Of a DNA stretch of 64,000 bases, positions 10,315 through 19,553 are shown in pieces; position 1 is the stretch's first letter, and each line of letters opens with the position of its first letter. The notes below the pieces were generated by a model, which saw nothing but the letters and a program-made list of their open reading frames with translations, made no database searches and was not told the origin of the DNA. Made by a program: the position numbers and the translations under genes. The stretch covers positions 1,612,001 through 1,676,000 of the forward strand of contig NZ_CP113917.1 of the NCBI RefSeq assembly GCF_029395475.1, in the 5' to 3' direction. The stretch comes from Bifidobacterium sp. ESL0775. GTDB taxonomy: Bacteria > Actinomycetota > Actinomycetes > Actinomycetales > Bifidobacteriaceae.

Positions 10315-11250
10315 TTACTTGACTTCACTGTAGTCGTTGATCTTGGCCTCCTTGATGGCGCCGGACTCGTCGCCCCAGGCCTTGAGGATCTTCATGTACG
10401 TGCCATCGTCCATCAGCTTCTGCAGCGCGGCCTGCACAGCCTTCGCGGTCTGCATGTCGCCCTTCTTGACCACCACGGCCTCGGGGGTCATGTTGAATGC
10501 CTTACCCAAGAGCTCAAGCTGGTCGCCGTTCTGCTTGACGGCGTAGCCGGAGACGGGCGAATCGGCGCAGAACGCGTCGGCCTTGCCGGTGGCCACGTTG
10601 GTCGCCACGACGGTCTGCTCCTTCATCGACTGGATGTCGATGGCCTTCTTGCCGGCGGCGACGCACTGCTGGCTCAGGTTCTTCACCGTGGTCTCGTGGA
10701 CGGTGCCGGTCTGCACGGCCACGCTGTGCCCGCAGAGGTTGTCGACCGAAAGCTTCTTCGGGTTGCCCTTCTGCACGGCGAAGGAGGCGCCGACATTGAG
10801 GAAGGAGACGAATTCGCCGGCGTCCTTACGGTCGGGGTCCATCGTGAAGCCGGAGATGCCGACGTCATACTTCGAGCCGATGCCGGGCATAATCGAGTCG
10901 AACTCGGCCGCGGTCGGGTCGAACTTCAAGCCGAAGATGGCGGCGAGCGACTTGGCCACATCCATGTCATAGCCAATCGGCGTCTTGCCGTCCTTGTCGA
11001 GGAACTCGGCCGGCGCGTAATCCGGCGAGACGCCGACGGTGAACTTGCCGTCCTTCTTGACCGAATCCGGCAGCATCGCGGCAATCTTGGGGTCCTTCTT
11101 GACAGAACTCGTGTTGGAAGTGCTGCCCTTGGGCGTCGCGCTCTTGTCGCTGTCATCGGTGGTGCCGCAGGCGGCCACACTGGCCACCATCGCCGTGGCA
11201 CACACGCCCACCAGCACGCTCTTGATTATTTGTGAGACTTTGAACGACAT
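10315..11250 (-). CDS. Amino acid ABC transporter substrate-binding lipoprotein (family 3)
   Basis: Extracytoplasmic receptor for a polar amino acid importer, 311 aa. The start ATG at 11250 gives MSFKVSQIIKSVLVGV then lipobox VAAC, followed by a Ser/Thr/Lys linker, so it is a diacylglycerol-anchored lipoprotein. The SBP_bac_3 fold is seen in FTVGVSPDYAPAEFLDKDGKTPIGYDMDV and later DAFCADSPVSGY. A GAGAGGA ribosome site supports this start over an in-frame ATG 13 codons upstream. Ligand unknown; the partners are the downstream permease and ATPase. Confidence 0.93.
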   Translation of the reverse strand: MSFKVSQIIKSVLVGVCATAMVASVAACGTTDDSDKSATPKGSTSNTSSVKKDPKIAAMLPDSVKKDGKFTVGVSPDYAPAEFLDKDGKTPIGYDMDVAKSLAAIFGLKFDPTAAEFDSIMPGIGSKYDVGISGFTMDPDRKDAGEFVSFLNVGASFAVQKGNPKKLSVDNLCGHSVAVQTGTVHETTVKNLSQQCVAAGKKAIDIQSMKEQTVVATNVATGKADAFCADSPVSGYAVKQNGDQLELLGKAFNMTPEAVVVKKGDMQTAKAVQAALQKLMDDGTYMKILKAWGDESGAIKEAKINDYSEVK

Positions 11251-11686
11251 CTTGCATCCTCTCTTCTTGAATGGACTCGGACGTTCCATTCATCGCGTAT
11301 AACTTGCATAATATACTTACCTCTGTATTTATGCAATTCATCGTCTCACTAAATGGACACTCATGTATTGGGAAATCGGTTTTCACAAGAACTATCACGA
11401 TATGCGACACGCCGTAGCACCTGTTTTTGAGACGCATTTCAGGCAGTCGTCTCTTGCGACATCAAAACTTCCACGAACCTTGTCGAAAGGTATGGCATTG
11501 CTGGGTTGCAAACCTTTTAAGCACATCCACCAGACCGTCACATGACGCGGTTTCCACACGCCCGAAGGCGGTTGTTTTTGTACCTAAAAGCCGTTAAGGT
11601 GTGGACTCATCGGAACGGTGGAACCGTATACGATAATGTATTACATCGCGGGTTCCGATTTTGAAGAAAAAAGGTTGGTGTTTGCC
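11251..11686. other. 436-bp divergent intergenic region, regulatory only
   Basis: No convincing gene. On the minus strand, near 11300-11315, there is a TATATTATGC patch that could be the -10 of the binding-protein gene. On the plus strand GATAAT (11632-11637) lies ~50 bp before the surface-protein start. An 8-bp inverted repeat ATCGGAAC (11609-11616) / GTTCCGAT (11652-11659) surrounds that box. Confidence 0.4.
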
Positions 11687-11770
11687 ATGGGTGTTATCCG
11701 CACGTTGGTCTCGGCGCTGGTTTGTATTGCAACGATGTCAACGCTAACCCCCCCCGCAATGCTAGTCTAA
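11687..11770 (+). other. Out-of-frame signal-peptide reading frame for the surface protein
   Basis: ATG 11687 opens MGVIRTLVSALVCIATMSTL, a short n-region with one Arg and a hydrophobic core, and runs into a C8 tract, then stops at TAA 11768. AAGG lies 12 bases upstream. One extra C (C9), or loss of two, joins this peptide in frame to the surface protein as ...STLTPPRNASLNETF. In the present C8 state it would be a 27-aa peptide. Confidence 0.7.
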
Positions 11771-14706
11771 ACGAAACTTTCCCATCACTTCCCAACACCA
11801 CCCAATCCTCATCCTCACCCCACGGTACTTCCCAATCAGCCTTCTCATCTGAACCTTCCGGTTCCACGCGTCGTTCCAACCCATCACGGCCCACGCCCTC
11901 TTCCAAGTCCCCTGCGTCCCCCAACGCAACGTCGCGTCACAGCTCCCCCATCTTCTCTACCGTTCATTCCGCCTCGCACATCGTCGAGGGCCAGGTCCCG
12001 TCCCCGTCCGCGTCGCCGTTGACGCGTGGCGGGCCATCCGTGGGCCCGCAAACGTCGTGCGCCGCGCAGCACGGCACTTGGGGTACAGCGGGTTGGGACT
12101 TCAGTACGGACTGCGCGCTAATCATCCATGGCGGCAACAACTCCACCGCCTTGAGTTCCACCGCATTTGGCTCAGGCACGACATCGGGCTCGATCGCCAA
12201 CACCGCCACCAGCGTGACCATCGATGGGACCCTCAGCATAAACGCTTACCGCGCGTTTTATCATTGGGCCTCACTCCAGCATTTCCACATGACGACCACA
12301 GGGAAAATCACACTCCCCTCAAGCGCCGAAAGCATGTTCGAAGGCGACACCAATCTGAAGTCGGTGGACGCGTCCGGTTGGGACACCAGCAGAACCACAT
12401 GGATGGACAGCATGTTTTACGGCTGCTCTCAGCTGTCCGGCCTGAACCTATCCGGCTGGGACGTACACGCCATCAGCGCACCGAACATGTTCTCTGGCGC
12501 CGTCCTCGACTCCGTCACCGCACGCAACTGGCGGGTCGGCAGCAACATCGGCATGGTCAAAGCATTCAATGTCTCGGGCCTGTCGAAGCTCGACCTGTCC
12601 AGCTGTACCTTCGACACCTCCCTCACCAGCCTCGGTGCCATGTTCATGAATATGTCCGGACTCACCTACGTGGACGTATCCGGCTGGGACACCAGCCACA
12701 TCACCGACATGGGCAACATGTTCAACGGTGACGGAAATCTGACCGCCATCACCGGCCTGCACGACTGGGACACCGGCAAGGTCACGAACATGGGCAGCAT
12801 GTTCTCCGGCTGCCGCAGCCTCGCCAGCCTGGACGTGTCCCATTTCGACACCAGCAACGTCCAGACCATGATAAGGATGTTCCAGAACTGCGCCAAGCTC
12901 GTGACCCTCGACGTCACCGACTTCAACACCAGCAAAGTCACCAACATGGACACCATGTTTGGCGACATGCCGAAGCTCACGGTCCTCGACCCGTCGGGCT
13001 TCGACATGCACGGGATCACCTCTACCGCCAACCTGTTCAGAAACGACACCAACCTTAAGAAGCTCGACCTGAGCGGTTGGGATCTACGCAACGACACTCA
13101 TGGCCAACAAGGCACACTTCCCACGGGACTGCGTATGCTCGCCCTCGGACCAAACACCAAACTCTATGACACCAACTCGTTCTCCAATGTCAGCCGGAGC
13201 ATCAACTGGGTGCAGACGGACGGCTTCCAACCCGGCGCCACGCTGACGGGATGGAACGGTCTGACCCCCGCCCTGGCCACCAAGGCCGCCTCCGCCGACC
13301 GCGCGGGCTACTACGTCGACGAAAAATACGTCGGCGCCACGGTCATCGCCGACGCCAACGGCGGCACCGGTAGCGACATACAGGAGTTCAACACCTGGGA
13401 CACCACCCAGACCGTCGCCGCGCCCGCCGCCAACAAGCTCACCGGCCACAAACCCCACGCCGTGTTCACCGGCTGGAACACCTGCCGGGCCGGCGGCACC
13501 ACCGGCGGATGCACCCCGTACGCACCCGGCCAGACCATCGTCAGCCTCGAACGGGGCAAGTACTTCCCCCAGCAGAACATCGTCCTCTACGCCCAATGGC
13601 GTGACGTCGACGCGCCCGCCGGCCTCACCATCGCCTACCACCACCATGCGGGCGGCGGCACGGTCGACGTGGCCGGAACGGCCGCCCACGCGGGAACCGT
13701 CGAAACCTGCCTGGCCCCCGGCCAATGCCAGACCGCCATCACCAGCGGCGGGTCATGGAGCATCAGCTTCACCGACAGCACGTTCACCACCCAATACCCC
13801 GCAGGCTCCCAGTACACCCTCACCACACACATCACCGACAGGGACACAGACCCCGTCACCAACCAGCCGGTCATCAGCCCCGACGTTCTCCTCGAAGGCA
13901 CCCTGCCATACATGGCCACCACACTCGCCACCGACGGCGCCGCGACACCCGTCGGCAGCGTGCCCGACGTGCCAACGGCCCTCATCGACGCCGATGACGC
14001 CAAAGCCTACCCGATCCTGCCAAGGCTCGCCGCCTCTGGCGGCATCAACGTCGACGGCGGCTACCTCACCGGCTGGCACCACCTGGCCGGCAAGACCACA
14101 GCCGAGTTCACCACACCAGGCGAGACAGGCATACCCGCCGCCGACGGGACCACCAGCGGCAAACGGACCACCGTCACCCTCCACCCGGTCTGGCGCACCC
14201 TCAACACCCCCACCGGCACCGGCCAGCGCTCCCCCACGGACAACAGCGTGCGCTTCACCACCACCGGCAAGCCATGGACCACCAACGACACCATCACCCT
14301 CTGCGTCAAACCACGCACCCAAGCCGCCTACCAGCCCGGCGACTGCGCCACGCCCAAGACCACAAGCGACTGGGACGGCGCCAGCGACTACACCACCAAC
14401 CACGACTACACCAAGGAACAAATGCCCCAAGGCGGCGACTACGACATCAAAACCACACTGAGCACACCCAGCGTCACCGACACCTGGCGCGGCGACGGCA
14501 CCACCCAGACCGGAGCGATCACCAAGACCAGCACGACAACCACCCACATCAGCGGCATCTACCTCAGCAGCCTGCCCCTCACCGGCGGACAACCCCAGCG
14601 ACTCGCCGCGCTGCTCGCCGCCGGGCTCGCCATGGCGTTGCTCCTGCTCGCCGGAGCCGACTGGCTCCGCCACCAACGCCAAACCAACACCCGCCACAGT
14701 AGATGA
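11722..14706 (+). CDS. BspA-like/DUF285 LPXTG cell-wall surface protein, apparently phase-OFF
   Basis: Sortase-anchored adhesin-like protein. After a Ser/Thr/Pro-rich N-terminal stretch come DUF285 (BspA, leucine-rich-like) repeats with WDTS..(I/V)T.M..MF motifs, residues ~210-440. A Listeria-Bacteroides-type repeat ending LYAQW (~525-630) and further beta-rich repeats follow. LPLTG at ~951 is followed by a hydrophobic span and an Arg/His-rich tail. The open frame has no ATG near its start: TTG 11722 is the first start and gives no signal peptide. The signal peptide is in another frame, joined at a C8 tract. Genetic switching is inferred. GC is higher than its neighbours. Confidence 0.85.
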   Translation: MYCNDVNANPPRNASLNETFPSLPNTTQSSSSPHGTSQSAFSSEPSGSTRRSNPSRPTPSSKSPASPNATSRHSSPIFSTVHSASHIVEGQVPSPSASPLTRGGPSVGPQTSCAAQHGTWGTAGWDFSTDCALIIHGGNNSTALSSTAFGSGTTSGSIANTATSVTIDGTLSINAYRAFYHWASLQHFHMTTTGKITLPSSAESMFEGDTNLKSVDASGWDTSRTTWMDSMFYGCSQLSGLNLSGWDVHAISAPNMFSGAVLDSVTARNWRVGSNIGMVKAFNVSGLSKLDLSSCTFDTSLTSLGAMFMNMSGLTYVDVSGWDTSHITDMGNMFNGDGNLTAITGLHDWDTGKVTNMGSMFSGCRSLASLDVSHFDTSNVQTMIRMFQNCAKLVTLDVTDFNTSKVTNMDTMFGDMPKLTVLDPSGFDMHGITSTANLFRNDTNLKKLDLSGWDLRNDTHGQQGTLPTGLRMLALGPNTKLYDTNSFSNVSRSINWVQTDGFQPGATLTGWNGLTPALATKAASADRAGYYVDEKYVGATVIADANGGTGSDIQEFNTWDTTQTVAAPAANKLTGHKPHAVFTGWNTCRAGGTTGGCTPYAPGQTIVSLERGKYFPQQNIVLYAQWRDVDAPAGLTIAYHHHAGGGTVDVAGTAAHAGTVETCLAPGQCQTAITSGGSWSISFTDSTFTTQYPAGSQYTLTTHITDRDTDPVTNQPVISPDVLLEGTLPYMATTLATDGAATPVGSVPDVPTALIDADDAKAYPILPRLAASGGINVDGGYLTGWHHLAGKTTAEFTTPGETGIPAADGTTSGKRTTVTLHPVWRTLNTPTGTGQRSPTDNSVRFTTTGKPWTTNDTITLCVKPRTQAAYQPGDCATPKTTSDWDGASDYTTNHDYTKEQMPQGGDYDIKTTLSTPSVTDTWRGDGTTQTGAITKTSTTTTHISGIYLSSLPLTGGQPQRLAALLAAGLAMALLLLAGADWLRHQRQTNTRHSR
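11748..11755 (+). repeat. Poly-C (C8) tract at the start of the surface-protein gene
   Basis: Eight consecutive C residues at the exact junction of the signal-peptide frame (starting 11687) and the 994-aa surface-protein frame. Homopolymeric G/C tracts in bifidobacterial sortase-dependent pilus genes are known to vary in length or cause slippage. C9 would be the ON state here. Confidence 0.8.
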
Positions 14707-14724
14707 GACACACGGCACAGGACA

Positions 14725-14745
14725 TTGCCCGCCCACAACGGGCAA
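14725..14745 (+). terminator. Short hairpin after the surface-protein gene
   Basis: TTGCCCG and CGGGCAA pair over 7 bp with a 7-nt loop, 19 bp after the stop. The A run after it would give U in the minus direction only, so its terminator role is weak. Confidence 0.35.
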
Positions 14746-14878
14746 AACCTTGTCCCGCGCCCCAAATCAAAGACTTCCCGCCAAGCCAACCAACACCCCG
14801 GCCGGCGGGAACCCAACCGGGTGCCGGCACGGCAACCAAACCCAAACCAACCCCGCGCCGACACCCACTCTCAACGCA

Positions 14879-14914
14879 GTGGGTCCCATTCCAATGAAAA
14901 GGAATGGGATCCAC
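14879..14914. terminator. Hairpin downstream of the surface protein
   Basis: GTGGGTCCCATTCC (14879-14892) pairs with GGAATGGGATCCAC (14901-14914), a 14-bp stem with one wobble and an AATGAAAA loop. It lies between the convergent surface-protein gene and smpB, so it is probably a terminator for one or both. Confidence 0.55.
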
Positions 14915-15028
14915 TGTTGTAATACATATAAGTTACACGCTGGCAGAACAGCTAAATACAAAACCAAAACCAGTATCAGCTCAGTATTCAGTCATTGCAA
15001 ATGTTGCAACAACTGCGCGCGAAACCGC

Positions 15029-15508
15029 TCAGCGCACCAGCTTGTTCTTGTAGCGCATCGCACGCAGGGCCTCGCGCTTGTCTTCGGCCTCGCGCAGGGC
15101 CTGACGCTTGTCGTATTCCTTCTTGCCTCGGGCCAAGGCAATCTCGGCCTTCACGCGGCCGTCTTTGAAATAGAGGCTCAGCGGCACGATGGTGTAGCCC
15201 TTGGCTTCGGTCTGGCGGGAAAGCTTGGCGATCTGCGAGGCATGCAGCAGCAGCTTGCGCTTGCGCTTCGGGGCATGATTGTTCCATGTGCCGTTGAGAT
15301 ATTCGGGGATATTCGCGCCTTCCAGCCACATCTCGCCGTTGCGGTCGATGGAGACGAACGATTCGGCCAGGGACGCGCGGCCCTCGCGCAATGACTTGAC
15401 TTCGGTGCCCGTGAGCACGAGGCCGGCCTCGTAATGGTCCTCGATGGTGTAGTTGTGCCGCGCCTTGCGGTTCTGCGCAATAAGTTGCGTGCCTTGTTCC
15501 TTCGCCAT
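15029..15508 (-). CDS. smpB: SsrA-binding protein SmpB
   Basis: Binds tmRNA and delivers it to stalled ribosomes in trans-translation. From ATG 15508 it is 159 aa, the normal family length. It begins [20 protein letters not shown], has the OB-fold signature [19 protein letters not shown] and ends with a basic helical tail ([19 protein letters not shown]...KNKLVR). GGAAGAGG precedes this start; an ATG 18 codons upstream adds non-conserved charged residues. It is the last gene of the ftsE-ftsX-CHAP-smpB run. Confidence 0.96.
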   Translation of the reverse strand: MAKEQGTQLIAQNRKARHNYTIEDHYEAGLVLTGTEVKSLREGRASLAESFVSIDRNGEMWLEGANIPEYLNGTWNNHAPKRKRKLLLHASQIAKLSRQTEAKGYTIVPLSLYFKDGRVKAEIALARGKKEYDKRQALREAEDKREALRAMRYKNKLVR

Positions 15509-15642
15509 GTCCTCTTCCTTCTCTTTTGCCCGTTGTTCCTGTGATTTCGATATGCCGACCATAGCACGAACGCGCCACCCGAAACGGGCAGCGCGCTCAT
15601 GATGTTAGCTATCGAAACATTCGGACAACGGCAAACCGGCCA

Positions 15643-16971
15643 TCAGTAAATGTATTCGTATGCGCTTGAGGCGGGAAGCGTCTCGTACGCCGGCCAGCGC
15701 GGCCAGAAGCCGCTGCCACCTTCGGAAATCGTCATCATGCCGCCGTTGATCGATTCGACGACCGCCACATGGCCGTACGCGGGGCTGGCCACCCAAGTGG
15801 TGACCCTCTGGCCACGGGCGAACACGACAACCGCGCCTACCGCGGGCGTGCGGCCGACGGCCCAACCCATGCTACGGGCGGTATTGGCCCAATCGCCACC
15901 GTTGCCCATGTGTCCGGTGACCGGCTTGCCGAGCTGGTTGCGGCGGATCCAAGCCCACAACGTGCACTGCTTGGGCGGGTACGGAGCGGCGCCGCCACTC
16001 CAGCCGCCGCCACCGCCACCGCCTGAGACAGGCCGTGAGGGCCGGGCAGGAGCGGACGGGCGGCTGCCGCCACCCCAGGTCTGGCCACCGTTGGAATGGG
16101 CGTTGTAATTGCTGTTGGAGGCAGAGATAGCGGCCTGCGACTGGGCATCAATCTGCGCCTTAAGCGAGACCATCTGCGCCGCTGCCCTTGCGGAATCCGT
16201 GGTCAGCTGGCTCTGCTGGCTTTGCAGATAGTTGCGCTGGCTGACGCCTTGGTCGAGCAGGCTCTGCAGGCTGCTCTGCTTGGCCTGCGCGGTCTGCGCC
16301 GCTTGCTGGGCCGTGGCCGCGTCGCTGTCGGCCTGCACTTTGAGCTTGGAGATCTGGTTCTCGATGGCCTCAAGGCGCTGCTTGCGGTTCTGCGAGGTGT
16401 TGAGCGTGTTGGCGTCCTCGTCGGCGGCGTTGGCCTCGCTGCGCTTGACGGCGGCCTGCGACTGCATCGTGTCGACGAAGTCCTGCGTGGTGGTCGACTT
16501 GGTGACCACGTTCATGACCTCGGTGGCCTGCGTGGCATGGAAGCTGTCGCGCGCCACCTGCGCCACACCGGCCTTGGCGTCATCGTAATCCGCGCCGGTC
16601 TGCTTGATCTTGGCCTCAAGGTCCTGCTTGTCCTTGATGGCCGCGTTGAGACGGTCCGTGGCCGATTGGGCCGCGCTCTGGGCCTGTGTGGCGCCATCCT
16701 GCGCGTCCGAGGCGGCCTGCTGGGCCGCGGGAATCTGATTGTCGGTCAGGTCGTTCAATTCGATGATCTTGTTCGCCAGATCGGCGTTGACCCCGGCCAG
16801 CTGGCTGCGAAGATTGTTGGTCTCCTGCTGTTTCTGACGATAATCCCCCCATGTGGCGGCCTCGGCCGGCTCCGGACTCGTCGTAAGCACCGCAGCGGCG
16901 CAAGCAAGCAACATGGAGACGGAAAGCACCATCCCCACAAACACGCGCAAACGTTGAGTGACTTTCAGCAC
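15643..16971 (-). CDS. Secreted coiled-coil CHAP-domain peptidoglycan hydrolase (FtsEX-linked)
   Basis: Probable septal murein amidase/endopeptidase, 442 aa from GTG 16971 (AGGAAAGG 7 bases upstream). Signal peptide VFVGMVLSVSMLLACAAAVL ends near AEA. A long Ala/Gln-rich coiled coil (residues ~50-270) is followed by a Gly/Ser/Pro linker and a C-terminal CHAP domain with catalytic Cys in YPPKQCTLWAWI and His in YGHVAVVESI. This order matches PcsB/RipC-type hydrolases activated by FtsEX, and the gene directly follows ftsX. Confidence 0.9.
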   Translation of the reverse strand: MLKVTQRLRVFVGMVLSVSMLLACAAAVLTTSPEPAEAATWGDYRQKQQETNNLRSQLAGVNADLANKIIELNDLTDNQIPAAQQAASDAQDGATQAQSAAQSATDRLNAAIKDKQDLEAKIKQTGADYDDAKAGVAQVARDSFHATQATEVMNVVTKSTTTQDFVDTMQSQAAVKRSEANAADEDANTLNTSQNRKQRLEAIENQISKLKVQADSDAATAQQAAQTAQAKQSSLQSLLDQGVSQRNYLQSQQSQLTTDSARAAAQMVSLKAQIDAQSQAAISASNSNYNAHSNGGQTWGGGSRPSAPARPSRPVSGGGGGGGWSGGAAPYPPKQCTLWAWIRRNQLGKPVTGHMGNGGDWANTARSMGWAVGRTPAVGAVVVFARGQRVTTWVASPAYGHVAVVESINGGMMTISEGGSGFWPRWPAYETLPASSAYEYIY

Positions 16972-17105
16972 AACAACACCTTTCCTAAAGTAATGCAATG
17001 TTTCCATTGTAACAAACCCATATTAACCACTTCGATGGCATGCCCCTCACGATTCAATAGCCGACAGCGCAATTGTCGTTGGTCTGCCTCGAAGCCATCG
17101 GACCG

Positions 17106-18029
17106 TCAGACCTGCAGATAACGTCTCAGCGAGAGCGTCGAAACGAACGCCGAAAGCAGCATCGCGCCGATGATCAGCGCCGGAGCCATCAGCCAGACCG
17201 TCACCTGGTTGATGAACGGCATCCACTGCACGTTCTTCGCCAGCCAGTCGGTGATGAACAGCTTGACGATCGCGCTCAGCGCCGCGCACGAGAGCAGCGA
17301 GCCCAGGAATGAGGCCAGCACGCCTTCCAGGATGAACGGCAATCGGATCGTCCAGTTCGAGGCGCCCACCAGGCGCATGATCTCCGTCTCGTTCTTGCGG
17401 CTCGCGGCGCTCATACGTATGGTGATGCCCGTCAGGAGGACGGCGACCACCACCATCACCGCCGCCAGGACCAGGGTGACGGCGGTTCCCTTGTTCAGTA
17501 TGGCGAAGACCGGGTCGAAGATCTGGCGTTGGTCAAGCACCTCTTCGACACCCTGACTGCCGGTGAGCGTCTCAGAGACTTCCTGGTATTTGGTCGGGTC
17601 CTTGAGCTTCAGTTTCAGCGAATCCTGCATGTCCGCGGCCGTCAGCGTGCGGCCCTGGTAGATGCCGTTCGGGTATTGCTTGAGGAAAGTGTTCTTGTAG
17701 AAGTCCTCACGGCTTTCGTAGGTGATCTTGGAGACCACGTTGCTCAGGTCGTCGTGAATCTTGTCTTCGAGCTGGACGATCTCCTGCTGGGTCGGAGCCT
17801 TGCCCGCCGAGCAGTTGGCGACCTGGCTGGTGCCGTCCGGGCAGAGCCAGACGACGACCTCGACCTCCTTGTACCAATCGCCCTTGGCCTTGGTGATCTG
17901 CGCCTGCATCAGGCCGGATGCGCCGATGAAGAGGAAGGAGATGAACGTGACCAGCAGCACGGAGAGGATCATCGAGACGTTCTGCCTCAGGCTCGTCCAT
18001 GTCTCCGAAAGGATGAATCGTGCTCTCAT
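17106..18029 (-). CDS. ftsX: Cell division protein FtsX
   Basis: Membrane partner of the FtsE ATPase at the divisome, 307 aa with four spans: [20 protein letters not shown] first, then a large extracellular loop (residues ~45-170) that in this family binds coiled-coil hydrolases, then three C-terminal spans. It starts with ATG overlapping the ftsE stop (ATGA at 18026-18029), implying coupled translation. The extracellular loop has a Cys pair ([12 protein letters not shown]). Confidence 0.95.
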   Translation of the reverse strand: MRARFILSETWTSLRQNVSMILSVLLVTFISFLFIGASGLMQAQITKAKGDWYKEVEVVVWLCPDGTSQVANCSAGKAPTQQEIVQLEDKIHDDLSNVVSKITYESREDFYKNTFLKQYPNGIYQGRTLTAADMQDSLKLKLKDPTKYQEVSETLTGSQGVEEVLDQRQIFDPVFAILNKGTAVTLVLAAVMVVVAVLLTGITIRMSAASRKNETEIMRLVGASNWTIRLPFILEGVLASFLGSLLSCAALSAIVKLFITDWLAKNVQWMPFINQVTVWLMAPALIIGAMLLSAFVSTLSLRRYLQV

Positions 18030-19453
18030 TTGCGCTCCTCCGTGGCTTCGCCGTTTCCGCCGGGCTGGCTTGCCGCATTACGTGGCTGGGCCGACCCATT
18101 GCGCGGTTGGCCTGATGTATTACGATTCTGGCCGTTCCCGGCGCTCTTGCCAGCTGTTGATTTCGACGCTGATGCCGATTTCACTGGTGGCACCGGCGGC
18201 GCGGGCAAAGCGGGCGACTTGGCTTTCGAGGTTGGCTTCTTCGCCTTCGGCAACGAAACGGAAACTGGCTTGTTGCCTTGCCGACCCATACTTAGGGTTG
18301 TATTCCGCTTTGTCTTTGGTACCGATTTTGACGTGGACGTTGCCTGCGGCGTTGAAGTTGATGTCTGCTTCGATGTTGATGCCGATGCCGTCGTCGGCTT
18401 AGACTTAGCCTTCAACTCATGCGCGCTGGTGACCTCTTCGCGCGTCAGGCCCTTGCCCCAGGTCATCGTGGTCTCCGCGGCTTGGAACACCTCGCCGTAC
18501 CGTCCGGTCCTGCCGGAATGCATGGCGTTGGCGAGGCGTGCGATGCCCTCGTTCTCGCCGGTCCCGTTGGCCACGGCATCGGCGACGGCGTCCATGGCCT
18601 GCGTGGCGACGATGGAACGGTCGCTGATGGGCGCATCAGACGACGTATTCGATGAGGTGCCGCCACCAATCGCGTTGGCACCTTGCGGCCTCTTGAATTT
18701 GTTGGCGCTGGGATCGATGACCTGCTTGGCCTTCGATTCCACGTCGGCGTCCGGGAAGTAACGGGCGGAATCGTAGCTGCCCTTGGCCTCGTCGCGCACG
18801 ATCTTGCCGGCGTGCAGCTCGACCACGCGCTTGCGCATGGAATTGACGATCTCCTCGTTGTGGGTCGCCATGACGATGGTGGTGCCGGTGCGGTTGATGG
18901 CGTCCAGGACCTCCATGATGCCGAGGGATGTGGTCGGGTCGAGGTTACCGGTGGGCTCGTCGGCCAGGAGAATCTGCGGGTGGTTGACGTAGGCGCGGGC
19001 GATAGCCACACGCTGCGCCTCGCCGCCGGAAAGCTCGTGCGGGTAGTTCTTTTCCTTGCCGGTAAGACCTACGGTCTCAAGAACTTTGGGGACCAGCGAC
19101 TTGATGGTCGAACGCCGTGTGCCGATGACCTCGAGCGCGAAGGCTACGTTCTGCCAGACCGTCTTGTTATTCAGGAGCTTGTAGTCCTGGAAGATGAAGC
19201 CGATGGAACGGCGGTACTGCGGGATCTGCCGGGCGGTGAGGCGACGCAGGTCGTTGCCTGCCACGCGGATCTCGCCGTCGGTGGCCTCCTCCTCGCGCAG
19301 CAACAGGCTCAACAATGTCGTCTTGCCAGAGCCGGAGGCGCCCACAAGAAAGACGAAGTCGCCGCGTTCGATGTCGAGGTTGATATGGTCGAGGGCGGGC
19401 CGTGTGCCCTTGGGATAGATCTTGGAGACCTTGTCCAATGTGATCAACGCCAT
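18026..19453 (-). CDS. ftsE: Cell division ATP-binding protein FtsE with long C-terminal extension
   Basis: ABC ATPase that energises FtsX-dependent activation of septal hydrolases. Residues 1 to ~225 are a normal Fts[21 protein letters not shown], Walker [11 protein letters not shown]-loop FQDYKLL, signature [14 protein letters not shown], Walker [10 protein letters not shown]. Most FtsE proteins stop there. This one continues ~245 residues as a low-complexity Ser/Thr/Ala/Lys/Pro/Asn-rich, probably disordered tail. It is the first gene of the division operon. Confidence 0.94.
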   Translation of the reverse strand: MALITLDKVSKIYPKGTRPALDHINLDIERGDFVFLVGASGSGKTTLLSLLLREEEATDGEIRVAGNDLRRLTARQIPQYRRSIGFIFQDYKLLNNKTVWQNVAFALEVIGTRRSTIKSLVPKVLETVGLTGKEKNYPHELSGGEAQRVAIARAYVNHPQILLADEPTGNLDPTTSLGIMEVLDAINRTGTTIVMATHNEEIVNSMRKRVVELHAGKIVRDEAKGSYDSARYFPDADVESKAKQVIDPSANKFKRPQGANAIGGGTSSNTSSDAPISDRSIVATQAMDAVADAVANGTGENEGIARLANAMHSGRTGRYGEVFQAAETTMTWGKGLTREEVTSAHELKAKSKPTTASASTSKQTSTSTPQATSTSKSVPKTKRNTTLSMGRQGNKPVSVSLPKAKKPTSKAKSPALPAPPVPPVKSASASKSTAGKSAGNGQNRNTSGQPRNGSAQPRNAASQPGGNGEATEERK

Positions 19454-19553
19454 AATGCCGTTTCCTTACTGTTTTCCGCTCAAGTCCAAGTCTACGGACT
19501 TCAGCATCGCAGATTGTCCTGATTCCACCGAAATGGCTGAAAGTCTTTACTTT

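Larger units (their letters stand above)
14707..15028. other. 322-bp intergenic region with two hairpins
   Basis: No gene recognised. A small hairpin (TTGCCCG 14725-14731 with CGGGCAA 14739-14745) and a larger one at 14879-14914 follow the surface-protein stop. The stretch between is C/A-rich with no T tract, and then turns AT-rich before smpB. Confidence 0.5.

Noticed and set aside
13753-14745. 330-aa frame antisense to the surface protein
   Set aside because: Shadow of the repeat-rich LPXTG gene; Gly/Val-rich without motifs.
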